Below are positions 56,675 through 64,000 of a DNA stretch of 64,000 bases, piece by piece. The notes under the pieces are model-generated. The model saw only the letters and a program-made list of their open reading frames with translations. It did no database searches and was not told the origin of the DNA. The first letter of the stretch is position 1; the number at the start of each line of letters is the position of its first letter. A program made the position numbers and the translations under genes. Origin of the DNA: Saprospiraceae bacterium (GTDB lineage: Bacteria > Bacteroidota > Bacteroidia > Chitinophagales > Saprospiraceae); NCBI GenBank assembly GCA_016706365.1, contig JADJJU010000006.1, positions 62,001 to 126,000 of the forward strand, given 5' to 3'.

Positions 56675-57253
56675 TTACTGATTTCCTTTTTTCATCAATG
56701 TTATGGCAATTAATATGTGAGAAAATAACAAAAGTGCATTATCTAAATGAGCAAGCAGGTCAATTCTCGGCACACGACTAAGAGGGAATCCTACAGCTGC
56801 CAGGCTCAGAATCAACCCCACCCATAGTTGAACCTTCTTCGCCCGAATTAGTTGAATGCCCAGCAAAAGCAGACTTATTGGGAAAAGAATCCCGGGAAGG
56901 AATAGAGTCAGGACTATAGGGAAACCAATTTCAGAGTGTAAATTTCCCGCAGCTTCTGCAGATTCTATATCAAATGCATCTGTATAAATTCCATCGTATC
57001 CAAATCCTGCACCTGCAACACTGGCATAAACCGCTATCAAGAATCCCCAGACTGCATAAGAAGGATATTGAGGTTTAAGTAGCACGAACATAGCCTGAAA
57101 TGCAGGTATCCAAAATACAAAAGCGATGACTTGTATCCAGCCTGCTGTTGCAGTTACCCGCCCGTCTATCCAGAAAAATTGCGCTATGCATAATAATAAA
57201 GGAGCTGCAATTAGCGTGAAAATCCAAATCTGTCTTTGTAGCTTACTTTCCAT
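56675..57253 (-). CDS. Multi-pass membrane protein of unknown function
   Basis: The 192-residue protein has about six hydrophobic helices, spaced at about 8-28, 36-57, 66-85, 106-129, 137-155 and 165-185, with few charges. AAVGFPLSRVPRIDLLAHLDNALLLFSHIL is the most distinctive stretch. No family assignment was possible; the topology is of small integral membrane proteins found in Bacteroidota. It follows the AraC regulator on the same strand. Confidence 0.75.
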   Translation of the reverse strand: MESKLQRQIWIFTLIAAPLLLCIAQFFWIDGRVTATAGWIQVIAFVFWIPAFQAMFVLLKPQYPSYAVWGFLIAVYASVAGAGFGYDGIYTDAFDIESAEAAGNLHSEIGFPIVLTLFLPGILFPISLLLLGIQLIRAKKVQLWVGLILSLAAVGFPLSRVPRIDLLAHLDNALLLFSHILIAITLMKKGNQ

Positions 57254-57337
57254 GTTGTAAATTTTAACTTTTGTAATAAATTCGTATTCCAGGTTTGAAT
57301 TACAAAGCTACAGTAGAGGAAAGCGAGAAAATTGAAC

Positions 57338-58174
57338 CTATCGGACATTTTCAAAATAATGACCTGCAATATCACTTTTCTTTTGTCTGTACTCTTTTGG
57401 AGAAAGTAAAGTAAAATCCTTAAAGGTTCTGCTGAAGTGAGCCGGGTCAGCAAAACTGCAGCGATAGGCTATTTCTGTCAATGGCAGTTCAGTATAGTAG
57501 ATGAGTTCGATGGATTTCAAATATTTCATATAACTAAGCATCTGTTCACAGTTCATGCCTGTTATGTCAAAGAATTTTCTTGAGAGCTGCCTGCTGGAAT
57601 AACAAAGCCTGTTCGATAATTCCGAAACTGTACTTATAAATGTGGTGTCAGGATTCAGAAATCTGTTGATCATGTGTTCTCGCGGGGATAAGTCAGATAT
57701 CTCCTGTATTATCCATTCTGCGAGAATATTGACCCTCTCCATAAATGTAGATTGTTCAGCCATTTGATGCCATACCGAGCTGAATTCCGGGAGAATAAGA
57801 GTGAGATCAACGCAGAGATTTGTCAATTCATTCAGATTAACTTTAAATATGGATTTAGCAGCCAGCGGGTGGAATACAACACCAAAAAAATATTGATTCG
57901 CGGGTAGATCCAGAGTGGTAGGGCTATTCCGAAAACCACTAATAAAACATCTTGGCAATACTGTCGAATAATCATTGATTGTAAGGATTGTTTTGTCGGA
58001 ATCATAAAAGTTAAAAATGACTTCAACAGCACCCTTAGGAAGGATAATTTCCTGGTTTAATGGAACATTTGTTCTGTGAGCCTGGAAAAAATATCTTACT
58101 GATTCCTTAAGCAACAGGTGCTTCGGTGTATAAAAATTATTTTCTATATTTTCAGCAGATGCTAAGGTATTCAC
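57338..58174 (-). CDS. AraC family transcriptional regulator
   Basis: The 278-residue protein has an N-terminal cupin-like domain (EIILPKGAVEVIFNFYD, FISGFRNSPTTLDLPANQYFFGVVFHP, a DUF6597-like pattern) and a C-terminal AraC DNA-binding domain with two helix-turn-helix motifs: LSNRLCYSSRQLSRKFFDITGM and LTEIAYRCSFADPAHFSRTFKDFTLLSPKEYRQ. It may control the downstream membrane protein gene at 56675. The ligand is unknown. Confidence 0.9.
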   Translation of the reverse strand: MNTLASAENIENNFYTPKHLLLKESVRYFFQAHRTNVPLNQEIILPKGAVEVIFNFYDSDKTILTINDYSTVLPRCFISGFRNSPTTLDLPANQYFFGVVFHPLAAKSIFKVNLNELTNLCVDLTLILPEFSSVWHQMAEQSTFMERVNILAEWIIQEISDLSPREHMINRFLNPDTTFISTVSELSNRLCYSSRQLSRKFFDITGMNCEQMLSYMKYLKSIELIYYTELPLTEIAYRCSFADPAHFSRTFKDFTLLSPKEYRQKKSDIAGHYFENVR

Positions 58175-58301
58175 AGTCTGAGTTTATTCCTGCCAGGTTA
58201 ATCTTTCATACCCCTCAAGATAATCTGTTTAATTAGATTCTCAGCTTTCAAACGGGCTGTTTTCTATTAATCTATTTAGTGATAATACAATCAAAAGGCT
58301 C

Positions 58302-58709
58302 TTACTGTCTCCATTCCGCTCTATTTATAATAAAACTACTTTCCTGTTTCACAAACCCAACCCTGGGATAATACTCCATAGCAGTCGGAACCGATAAAAG
58401 TAGCACCATAGATTGCTCACCCAGTGTTTCTTTGGTTAGTTCTATGAGTCGTTTGCCAATTCCCATTTTTTTGTATTCCTGTCTCACAGCCAAATCAGCC
58501 AAATAACATGACCAAACCCAATCAGTTAAGCATCTTGCAACTCCCACCAGGAGCTCCCCATCCCAGGCTGTGACAATAAGATTGGAATTTTCATACATTT
58601 TGTGAATGCGTTCTTTATCATGTGTCGGTCTTGGAAGGCCTGCATTGTCGTACAGGTCTATGATTTGATCTGCATTAGGTTTTTGATCAATACTGTATTG
58701 TAGGTTCAT
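58302..58709 (-). CDS. GNAT family N-acetyltransferase
   Basis: The 135-residue protein has the GNAT core: LVGVARCLTDWVWSCYLADLAV, then the acetyl-CoA binding loop RQEYKKMGIGKRLIELT (Q/RxxGxG/A), and a final strand LLLSVPTAMEYYPRVGFVKQESSFI with the Tyr-rich active region. Substrate cannot be told from sequence. It is intact. Confidence 0.9.
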   Translation of the reverse strand: MNLQYSIDQKPNADQIIDLYDNAGLPRPTHDKERIHKMYENSNLIVTAWDGELLVGVARCLTDWVWSCYLADLAVRQEYKKMGIGKRLIELTKETLGEQSMVLLLSVPTAMEYYPRVGFVKQESSFIINRAEWRQ

Positions 58710-58729
58710 GATTTATAAAGATTTATAAT

Positions 58730-58975
58730 TTATCTTTTCTTCATCTCCTCCACTGCTGCAACACCAATCTCTGTTATACCCATGATTTCAGTAAAAACTC
58801 CGATTTCTTTCCGGGTATCAAAAAATACAATCATCGCAATGGGTGTGTCGAAGCTGCTGATTACAGAATAGCCTTTATTCTCAAACTCCGCAATGACATT
58901 ATCCAGATTCGCAATGGGAGTACTGTAAGCTAAATGTTGCACTCCACCCATAGGATTCTCATTAATCGAGTCCAT
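58730..58975 (-). CDS. VOC family protein, C-terminal part
   Basis: This frame continues the VOC protein from 59236. It carries the second glyoxalase-like repeat: GGVQHLAYSTPIANLDNVIAEFENKGYSV, and ends with EIGVFTEIMGITEIGV. The preceding frame is the same (59236 frame), so there is no frameshift, only the stop codon at 59009. Confidence 0.78.
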   Translation of the reverse strand: MDSINENPMGGVQHLAYSTPIANLDNVIAEFENKGYSVISSFDTPIAMIVFFDTRKEIGVFTEIMGITEIGVAAVEEMKKR

Positions 58976-59008
58976 AAAAATACTCTTACCTGCAAGCGGC
59001 TGTATGAG

Positions 59009-59236
59009 TTAGATAAATTTCCCGTCGGAATAAGCCATAGAAACCAGGTTTTCTGCTTCTGAAGCCTCTCCATAATAAGTTGCATCATATTCCTTCAAAC
59101 GGGTATTAGAAGTTTTACTCAAATTACTGACACCAAACATATCCCGGAAAAAATCCTTAGCTTTTTCAATGTCTTGAACCACCCAGGCAATTTGAACAAA
59201 TTCAATTTTTTCTAAAGCCGGATGTCTGATATTCAT
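59009..59236 (-). CDS. VOC family (glyoxalase-like) protein, N-terminal part before an in-frame TAA
   Basis: The start MNIRHPALEKIEFVQIAWVVQDIEKAKDFFRDMFGV is the first glyoxalase half-site. After GKFI the codon is TAA (59009-59011) and the same frame continues LIQPLAGKSIFMDSIN. Where VOC proteins carry ELIQP, the stop stands in the Glu position, so GAA to TAA is the simplest change. The intact protein would have 168 residues. Confidence 0.8.
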   Translation of the reverse strand: MNIRHPALEKIEFVQIAWVVQDIEKAKDFFRDMFGVSNLSKTSNTRLKEYDATYYGEASEAENLVSMAYSDGKFI

Positions 59237-59307
59237 GTTTTTCGTTTTTGATTTATAATTGAAGGCTGTTTATCCGGAGGTCAAGACGCAGAGACGCATA
59301 GCAATGA

Positions 59308-59418
59308 AGACGCATGGCAATGCGTCTATACCTTAAAACTATATTTATCAATTATCCGCATTTGCGCATCTTTATCTTAGATACATTCATTCACTATTCA
59401 CTATTCACTATTCACCAT
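59308..59418. repeat. Hairpin plus TCACTAT heptamers
   Basis: The region holds a perfect hairpin AGACGCAT GGCA ATGCGTCT (59308-59327) and an array TCACTAT x3 with one TCACCAT (59391-59418), the reverse complement of the GTGAATA units at 49360. A GGCTGT-containing segment (GAAGGCTGTTTATCCGG) lies at about 59261. Confidence 0.8.
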
Positions 59419-59448
59419 TAGAGCAGGAAGGGTACTTTGAATATTGTA

Positions 59449-59634
59449 TTATTTGCCCTTAGACTTTTTCTTTTTGGAGGATTTAGCCCGTTCGTTAAAG
59501 TCCAGAGAAAGCACAACACACATTTTATCATTTACCATAAAGGTGAGTCCGCCCATCATTTTTTTTTCTACAACATTTTCTTGGTTCACAAGTGAATCCC
59601 TAATTCGATCAGCTAATATTTCACTGTAAGCCAT
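59449..59634 (-). CDS. TfoX N-terminal domain protein with internal deletion
   Basis: Residues 1-40 (MAYSEILADRIRDSLVN, EKKMMGGLTFMVNDKMCVV) are the start of a TfoX_N protein and residues 41-61 (LSLDFNERAKSSKKKKSKGK) match the end of the same family, whose usual length is about 110. About 50 middle residues are missing without a frame change. The remnant is probably non-functional, unless it is an assembly collapse. TfoX_N proteins are small, with an uncertain role. Confidence 0.7.
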   Translation of the reverse strand: MAYSEILADRIRDSLVNQENVVEKKMMGGLTFMVNDKMCVVLSLDFNERAKSSKKKKSKGK

Positions 59635-59667
59635 AACCAGATTTTTGGTATTTTGGGGAGATCGGTT

Positions 59668-60033
59668 CTATGCACTGCGCAAAATTTTCTCCATCTTTTT
59701 TCCATTTGCCAATTCATCAATCACTTTATCCAGATATCGGACTTGTCTGGTAAGTGGATTTTCGATTTCCTCAATCCGATAGCCACAAATAGTACCTTTA
59801 ATAAGATTTGCATTAGGATTAAGCGTCGCTTTTTCAAAGAATGTTTTAAATGTTACCTTTTCGTCTATTAGCTCCTGCAACTTCTTTTCATCAAATCCTG
59901 TAAGCCATTCGATTACCTGATGTAATTCTTCCTTTGTTCTACCTTTTTTTTCTACTTTTTGAACATACATAGGATAAACAGAGCCAAAGACCATTTTTGC
60001 CATGCGAGCATTGTGTTCATCAGTGACGATCAT
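59668..60033 (-). CDS. DUF2200 domain-containing protein
   Basis: The 121-residue protein matches the DUF2200 family from end to end: NARMAKMVFGSVYPMYVQKVEKKGRTKEELHQVIEWLTGF, then FKTFFEKATLNPNANLIKGTICGYRIEEIENPLTRQVRYLDKVIDELANGKKMEKIL. The family is widespread in Bacteroidota and Firmicutes and has no known function. Confidence 0.9.
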   Translation of the reverse strand: MIVTDEHNARMAKMVFGSVYPMYVQKVEKKGRTKEELHQVIEWLTGFDEKKLQELIDEKVTFKTFFEKATLNPNANLIKGTICGYRIEEIENPLTRQVRYLDKVIDELANGKKMEKILRSA

Positions 60034-60070
60034 AATTTTTAATTTTAGTAGTAAAATTACTTGATTTTTC

Positions 60071-60597
60071 TCAACTCAAAATAGTCATAGTAAGGTAGAT
60101 AGAATGGAATTTAATAGGGACAGTAATCACTTTTTGTTTATTCAACAATTTGATTTTTTCGGGACTTTGATTGTTTACTTTTGACCAGGGTATAAATGAT
60201 AGAATTCAATCATTTTAGCATCAATTTTTATGTTCTTTTCTTTAGCATCCATTATTATCCACCCGGGAACAAATGCCCATTCCATATTGGACATTTTGGC
60301 TATTGTTTCTGCACTTTCGGTATCTCCTGACAAGTATATTTTTTTGTCATGCCAGGTAATCATATATGAATAATGTCTTAAGGAAAAGCGGTGTTTGGTT
60401 TTGTAAGCCTCAATAGAAAAACCTTCGATGCTACTGCCCAGTTTTCTCATCTTTTTTATATTCCATGGCCCATACTTTTGGCCCTTCTTCTCCTTTAATA
60501 CCTTTTTCAGATTCTTGCTGGAATGATGGTCATTATGCTTGTGTGTAAATATATAAACTGCATCCTCCTTTACACTATCCAATTCCTGTAATTTCAT
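60071..60597 (-). CDS. MBL-fold metallo-hydrolase, main part
   Basis: The frame contains the metal motif YIFTHKHNDHHSS (HxHxDH) and LSGDTESAETIAKM. After YHLYPGQK it meets a stop (60175), but moving the frame by one base gives KVNNQSPEKIKLLNKQKVITVPI and a stop at 60071, consistent with the real C-terminus. Likely a hydrolase of the UlaG-like or exported type, given the signal peptide in the upstream part. Confidence 0.75.
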
Positions 60598-60784
60598 AGG
60601 TCATATATCCGTAGGCACCTGATTTATACGGGAAGTCAATATAGATGTCCTCTTTGCCATCAGACATATATAATCCGCAATTCCCGATAAACTGGATTTT
60701 AATTTCACCCGACTGACCATGAATACTATTAGATATTAAATATATTGTAAATATGAAAAATAATTTTGTTGAGAAGGGCTTCAT
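60575..60784 (-). CDS. MBL-fold metallo-hydrolase, N-terminal part
   Basis: A signal peptide (MKPFSTKLFFIFTIYLISNSIHGQ) leads to the first strands of an MBL-fold enzyme (EIKIQFIGNCGLYMSDGKEDIYIDFP). A one-base shift near 60597-60600 moves coding to the frame beginning KLQELDSVKEDAVYIFTHKHNDHH. The two shifts in this gene are in opposite directions and the start and final stop are in phase (238 codons). Confidence 0.75.
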   Translation of the reverse strand: MKPFSTKLFFIFTIYLISNSIHGQSGEIKIQFIGNCGLYMSDGKEDIYIDFPYKSGAYGYMTYEITGIG

Positions 60785-60893
60785 TTGTGTTTTTAAATTG
60801 ATATTGAAATTTCAGCGGCGCAATATTGTGTATATTATTTAAAAATCAAAATGCAGGAATGATGTCCTGCACCCACTGCGGCTGTAAACCAGA

Positions 60894-60928
60894 AGCTAGC
60901 AGCTAGCGGCCAGCAGCGGTTGTTCAGC
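60894..60928. repeat. GC-rich heptamer array (AGCTAGC type)
   Basis: Units AGCTAGC, AGCTAGC, GGCCAGC, AGCGGTT and GTTCAGC follow one another without breaks, preceded by CGGCTGT at 60879-60885 and a hairpin GCAGGA / TCCTGC (60853-60870). It lies upstream of the argS promoter. Confidence 0.65.
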
Positions 60929-60962
60929 TCTCAACAAGCTTAGTATTACATACCAAATTTTA

Positions 60963-60994
60963 TTTGTTGCTTGTCCGAATCCTTTATACCTTTG
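60963..60994 (+). promoter_or_regulatory. argS promoter with -33 and -7 boxes
   Basis: TTTG (60963-60966), a 20-base spacer and TACCTTTG (60987-60994) reproduce the Bacteroidota sigma-A promoter (TTTG, N19-21, TAnnTTTG). The ATG of argS follows 28 bases after the -7 box. It is the best-formed promoter seen in the window. Confidence 0.75.
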
Positions 60995-61022
60995 GCACTG
61001 TTAACATTTCAGGCGATCCCTT

Positions 61023-62870
61023 ATGAACATTAAAGAAAAGATATCCCATTCAGTAGTGTCTGCTATTGAATCCATATATGGCGTAACTATGCCTCAGAGC
61101 GAGGTAGTGATACAGGAGACAAAAAAAGAATTTACAGGCGAATTTACTGTGCTGACTTTCCCATTTGTAAAATCAGTTAAAAGTGCGCCGGAACTAATCG
61201 CAGATCAGATCGGAACACATCTGCTTCAACAGGATGAAAATATAGTTGGATATAATGTATTAAAAGGTTTTTTAAACCTGGAACTCAGTCAGAATGCCTT
61301 ACATGAAATTTTGAGAAGCATCAACTCTGATTCTGATTACTGGAGATTTCCTTCCAATGGGCAATCTGTGATGGTCGAATTTGCTTCTCCTAATACCAAC
61401 AAACCACTCCATCTTGGTCATATCCGGAATATACTTTTGGGCTGGTCAACAAATAAAATTCTGAGCGCAAATGGATATAATGTTATTAAGACTCAGGTTG
61501 TCAACAACAGGGGTATTGCCATTTGCAAAAGCATGCTTGCCTGGCAGTTATGGGGAGAGGGGAGCACTCCTGCAAGTACAGGTATAAAAGGAGACCATTT
61601 TGTTGGAGATTATTATGTACTATTTGAACAGAAATTTAAGGAGGAATACGCGGTCTGGCAGGAATCTCCGGAGGCAAACAGTATTCTGACAAATAAAAAG
61701 CCAACAGAAGTTTCTGATGTGGCGTTTTTCAAGCAGTATAAAAACGAATGTTTCAATAACTATTCAAAGCTCGGTGCATCTGCAAGAGAAATGCTGATTC
61801 ATTGGGAAGACTCTGATCCTGTAACAATTGCACTATGGGAAAAAATGAATGGCTGGGTGTATGAAGGATTTGATATTACTTATGCCAAACTTGGAGTTGA
61901 TTTTGATAAGATCTATTATGAATCAGATACTTACCTGCTTGGAAAATCAATTGTGGATAAAGGCCTGGCATCTCAGACATTTTACAGAAAAGATGATGGC
62001 TCTGTTTGGATAGACTTGGAGAATCAGGGACTCGACCAAAAGTTGGTTCTCAGGAGTGATGGTACATCTGTCTATATCACCCAGGATTTGGGAACAGCAG
62101 AAGTCCGATTTGAAGAATTCGGAGTAAAGCGCATGGTGTATGTTGTAGCAGATGAACAGAATTATCATTTTCAAGTGTTGTTTGCAATCTCAAAAGCGTT
62201 AAAAGCACCGTATGCTGATGGTCTGTTTCATTTGTCTTATGGAATGGTGGAATTGCCATCTGGCAGGATGAAATCCCGCGAAGGAACCGTAGTGGATGCA
62301 GATGACCTGATTGATGAAGTAATCCGGGAAGCCAGAAACATGGCAGAGGAGAGGGGAGAGATAGGTGCATTAGAGCCTGCAGCAAGAGAAGACATTCTCC
62401 GCAAGATCGGTATGGGAGCCTTGAAATACTTTATGATTAAGGTCAATCCTCAAAAGAAGATGATTTTTGATCCGAAAGAATCCGTGGATATGCAGGGGAA
62501 TACCGGGCCTTATATACAAAACGCCTATGTCAGAATACAATCCATTTTGAGAAAATCCACAGATGTTAACAATTCAACAGTAGATTTCACCTCCCATGTG
62601 ATTGAAGAAGCTGAAAAGCAAATTCTCTTGTTGATATTACAGTATAAAGAAGTGCTGGCACAGGCTGCAAAGGAAATGGATCCTTCAGCTATTGCGGCAT
62701 ATTGTTATCAGTTGGCAAAGGCATTTCACAAGTTTTATCATGATTGTCCGATTCTTTCTGCGGAATCTGAATCAGCGATATTATTCAGGATTCAGCTCAG
62801 TAAGATTGTATCCTCAGCATTGTACGAAGGAATGGATTTGTTGGGTATAGAAATGCCTGACAGAATGTAG
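61023..62870 (+). CDS. argS: Arginyl-tRNA synthetase
   Basis: This class I synthetase of 615 residues has the N-terminal Arg-tRNA binding domain, the HIGH-like HLGH (130-133) inside PLHLGHIRN, the KMSKS-like GRMKSREGT near residue 413, and a C-terminal helical anticodon-binding domain with YCYQLAKAFHKFYHDCPI. It charges tRNA-Arg, and the window also encodes a tRNA-Arg. glnS follows 51 bases downstream, a possible operon. Confidence 0.97.
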   Translation: MNIKEKISHSVVSAIESIYGVTMPQSEVVIQETKKEFTGEFTVLTFPFVKSVKSAPELIADQIGTHLLQQDENIVGYNVLKGFLNLELSQNALHEILRSINSDSDYWRFPSNGQSVMVEFASPNTNKPLHLGHIRNILLGWSTNKILSANGYNVIKTQVVNNRGIAICKSMLAWQLWGEGSTPASTGIKGDHFVGDYYVLFEQKFKEEYAVWQESPEANSILTNKKPTEVSDVAFFKQYKNECFNNYSKLGASAREMLIHWEDSDPVTIALWEKMNGWVYEGFDITYAKLGVDFDKIYYESDTYLLGKSIVDKGLASQTFYRKDDGSVWIDLENQGLDQKLVLRSDGTSVYITQDLGTAEVRFEEFGVKRMVYVVADEQNYHFQVLFAISKALKAPYADGLFHLSYGMVELPSGRMKSREGTVVDADDLIDEVIREARNMAEERGEIGALEPAAREDILRKIGMGALKYFMIKVNPQKKMIFDPKESVDMQGNTGPYIQNAYVRIQSILRKSTDVNNSTVDFTSHVIEEAEKQILLLILQYKEVLAQAAKEMDPSAIAAYCYQLAKAFHKFYHDCPILSAESESAILFRIQLSKIVSSALYEGMDLLGIEMPDRM

Positions 62871-62921
62871 AATTGAATTTATTTTGACCTAGAATCATTG
62901 TAATTAGAAGAATATATTAAA

Positions 62922-64000
62922 ATGGAACATACAGAAGAATCGCTCAATTTTATCGAGCAAATGATTGAAGACGATATTGCAGCAGGTAAACATGGGGGTC
63001 GTGTATTGACCCGTTTTCCTCCTGAACCAAATGGTTACCTGCATATTGGACATGCTAAATCAATCGTATTAAATTTCGGTGTGGCTCAGAAATATGGAGG
63101 CAAAACCAATCTCCGATTTGACGATACCAACCCGGTGACTGAGGACACTGAATATGTAGAATCTATCCAAAATGATATTCGCTGGTTGGGATTTGACTGG
63201 GAGGACAGGTTGTTTTATGCTTCAGATTATTTTGATCAGATCTTCGGTTTTGCTTTAAGGCTTATAGACAAAGGACTTGCCTATGTGGATGATTCAAGCG
63301 CAGAAGAAATTGCAGCGCTTAAAGGAACTCCGACTCATGAAGGAACTGATAGTCCTTTCAGGAACAGATCTATTGAAGAGAATCGTCAATTATTCCTGGA
63401 GATGAGAGATGGAAAGCATCCGGAAGGCAGTAAGGTTCTACGTGCTAAAGTAGATATGGCTTCTCCGAATATGCTGTTAAGGGACCCTGTCATTTACCGG
63501 ATCAAATTTGCTCATCATCACCGTACTGCAGATAAGTGGTGCATCTATCCAATGTACGATTTTGCACACGGTCAAAGTGATTCCATTGAAACCATAACCC
63601 ATTCTCTTTGTACCCTGGAATTTGAGAATCACCGACCGCTATATGATTGGTTTATTGAGCAACTTGGAATTTTTCCATCCAAACAAACTGAATTTGCCAG
63701 ACTGAATTTGAACTATACCATCATGAGCAAGCGCAAATTATTGCAACTTGTCAATGACAATCATGTCAATGGATGGGATGATCCGCGAATGCCTACAATT
63801 TCCGGGATGAGAAGGAGAGGTTATCCTCCTGCAGCCATCCGCAATTTTGTAAAAAAGGTCGGTGTTGCAAGGAGAGAAAATGTCATTGATGTGGGATTAC
63901 TTGAATTTTCAGTCAGACAGGAACTGAATAAAACAGCCCCCCGTGTAATGGCAGTTCTGGACCCTTTGAAAGTAGTAATCACCAATTATCCCCAGGATCG
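62922..64000 (+). CDS. glnS: Glutaminyl-tRNA synthetase, N-terminal part (runs off the window)
   Basis: The frame from the ATG at 62922 is open to the end of the window (359 codons). It has RVLTRFPPEPNGYLHIGHAKS with the HIGH motif (41-44), LRFDDTNPVTEDTEYVESI, the TIMSKRKL motif (about 267), and DDPRMPTISGMRRRGYPPAAIRNF, which are diagnostic of GlnRS over GluRS. The anticodon-binding beta-barrels lie beyond 64000. It charges tRNA-Gln. Confidence 0.95.
   Translation, partial: MEHTEESLNFIEQMIEDDIAAGKHGGRVLTRFPPEPNGYLHIGHAKSIVLNFGVAQKYGGKTNLRFDDTNPVTEDTEYVESIQNDIRWLGFDWEDRLFYASDYFDQIFGFALRLIDKGLAYVDDSSAEEIAALKGTPTHEGTDSPFRNRSIEENRQLFLEMRDGKHPEGSKVLRAKVDMASPNMLLRDPVIYRIKFAHHHRTADKWCIYPMYDFAHGQSDSIETITHSLCTLEFENHRPLYDWFIEQLGIFPSKQTEFARLNLNYTIMSKRKLLQLVNDNHVNGWDDPRMPTISGMRRRGYPPAAIRNFVKKVGVARRENVIDVGLLEFSVRQELNKTAPRVMAVLDPLKVVITNYPQD

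Overview
The window reads as a chromosomal stretch of a Bacteroidota bacterium, probably from the Saprospiria/Chitinophagia side of the phylum. Direct signs are several secreted proteins with type IX secretion (T9SS) C-terminal sorting domains, a GldA-like gliding ABC ATPase, lipoproteins of the SCKK type, AT-rich DNA with no clear Shine-Dalgarno sites, and -7 boxes matching TAnnTTTG upstream of many genes. No phage, transposase, rRNA operon or CRISPR array was seen. One tRNA (Arg, CCT anticodon) is present.

Layout. 0-9 kb: start of an RND permease with its adaptor, a secreted beta-helix protein, an acidic ExoX_C-like protein, an S46 peptidase of DPP11 type and a repeat-rich T9SS type B protein. 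9-18 kb: tRNA-Arg, YjbR protein, a broken FAD oxidoreductase, a very large alpha-2-macroglobulin gene in many pieces, and a DUF697-SHOCT protein. 18-30 kb: subtilase, DUF6089 barrel protein, aldose epimerase, lipoprotein, RecQ, glycosyltransferase and two paralogous T9SS-sorted secreted proteins. 30-43 kb: lysS, gldA, an ECF sigma factor with a translationally coupled membrane/barrel partner, PQQ-type sugar dehydrogenase with T9SS tail, tilS, mltG, panB. 43-53 kb: DUF4249-like lipoprotein, serine hydrolase, three lipocalin-like lipoproteins, amidohydrolase, a large heptamer repeat tract, and a DUF1501/DUF1800 pair. 53-64 kb: purE-purK, dihydroorotase, a run of small minus-strand accessory genes, argS and the start of glnS.

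The genes are mostly housekeeping (purine and pyrimidine synthesis, aminoacyl-tRNA synthetases, tRNA modification, cell-wall lysis, DNA repair) interleaved with surface and secreted proteins that rely on T9SS machinery encoded elsewhere.

Two things stand out. First, intergenic DNA at about 49.1-49.5, 55.9-56.0, 59.3-59.4 and 60.9 kb is built from tandem 7-base units whose sequence differs between loci but whose 7-base period does not. Three of these loci carry an ACAGCCG/CGGCTGT motif beside the array, and the 59.3 kb locus has only a degenerate form of it. Second, around twenty reading-frame lesions hit otherwise well-conserved genes, including purE. They concentrate near homopolymers and around a 10.64-10.80 kb stretch of long homopolymers, so most look like sequence or assembly errors. 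Four in-frame stop codons and one internal deletion are less easily dismissed.
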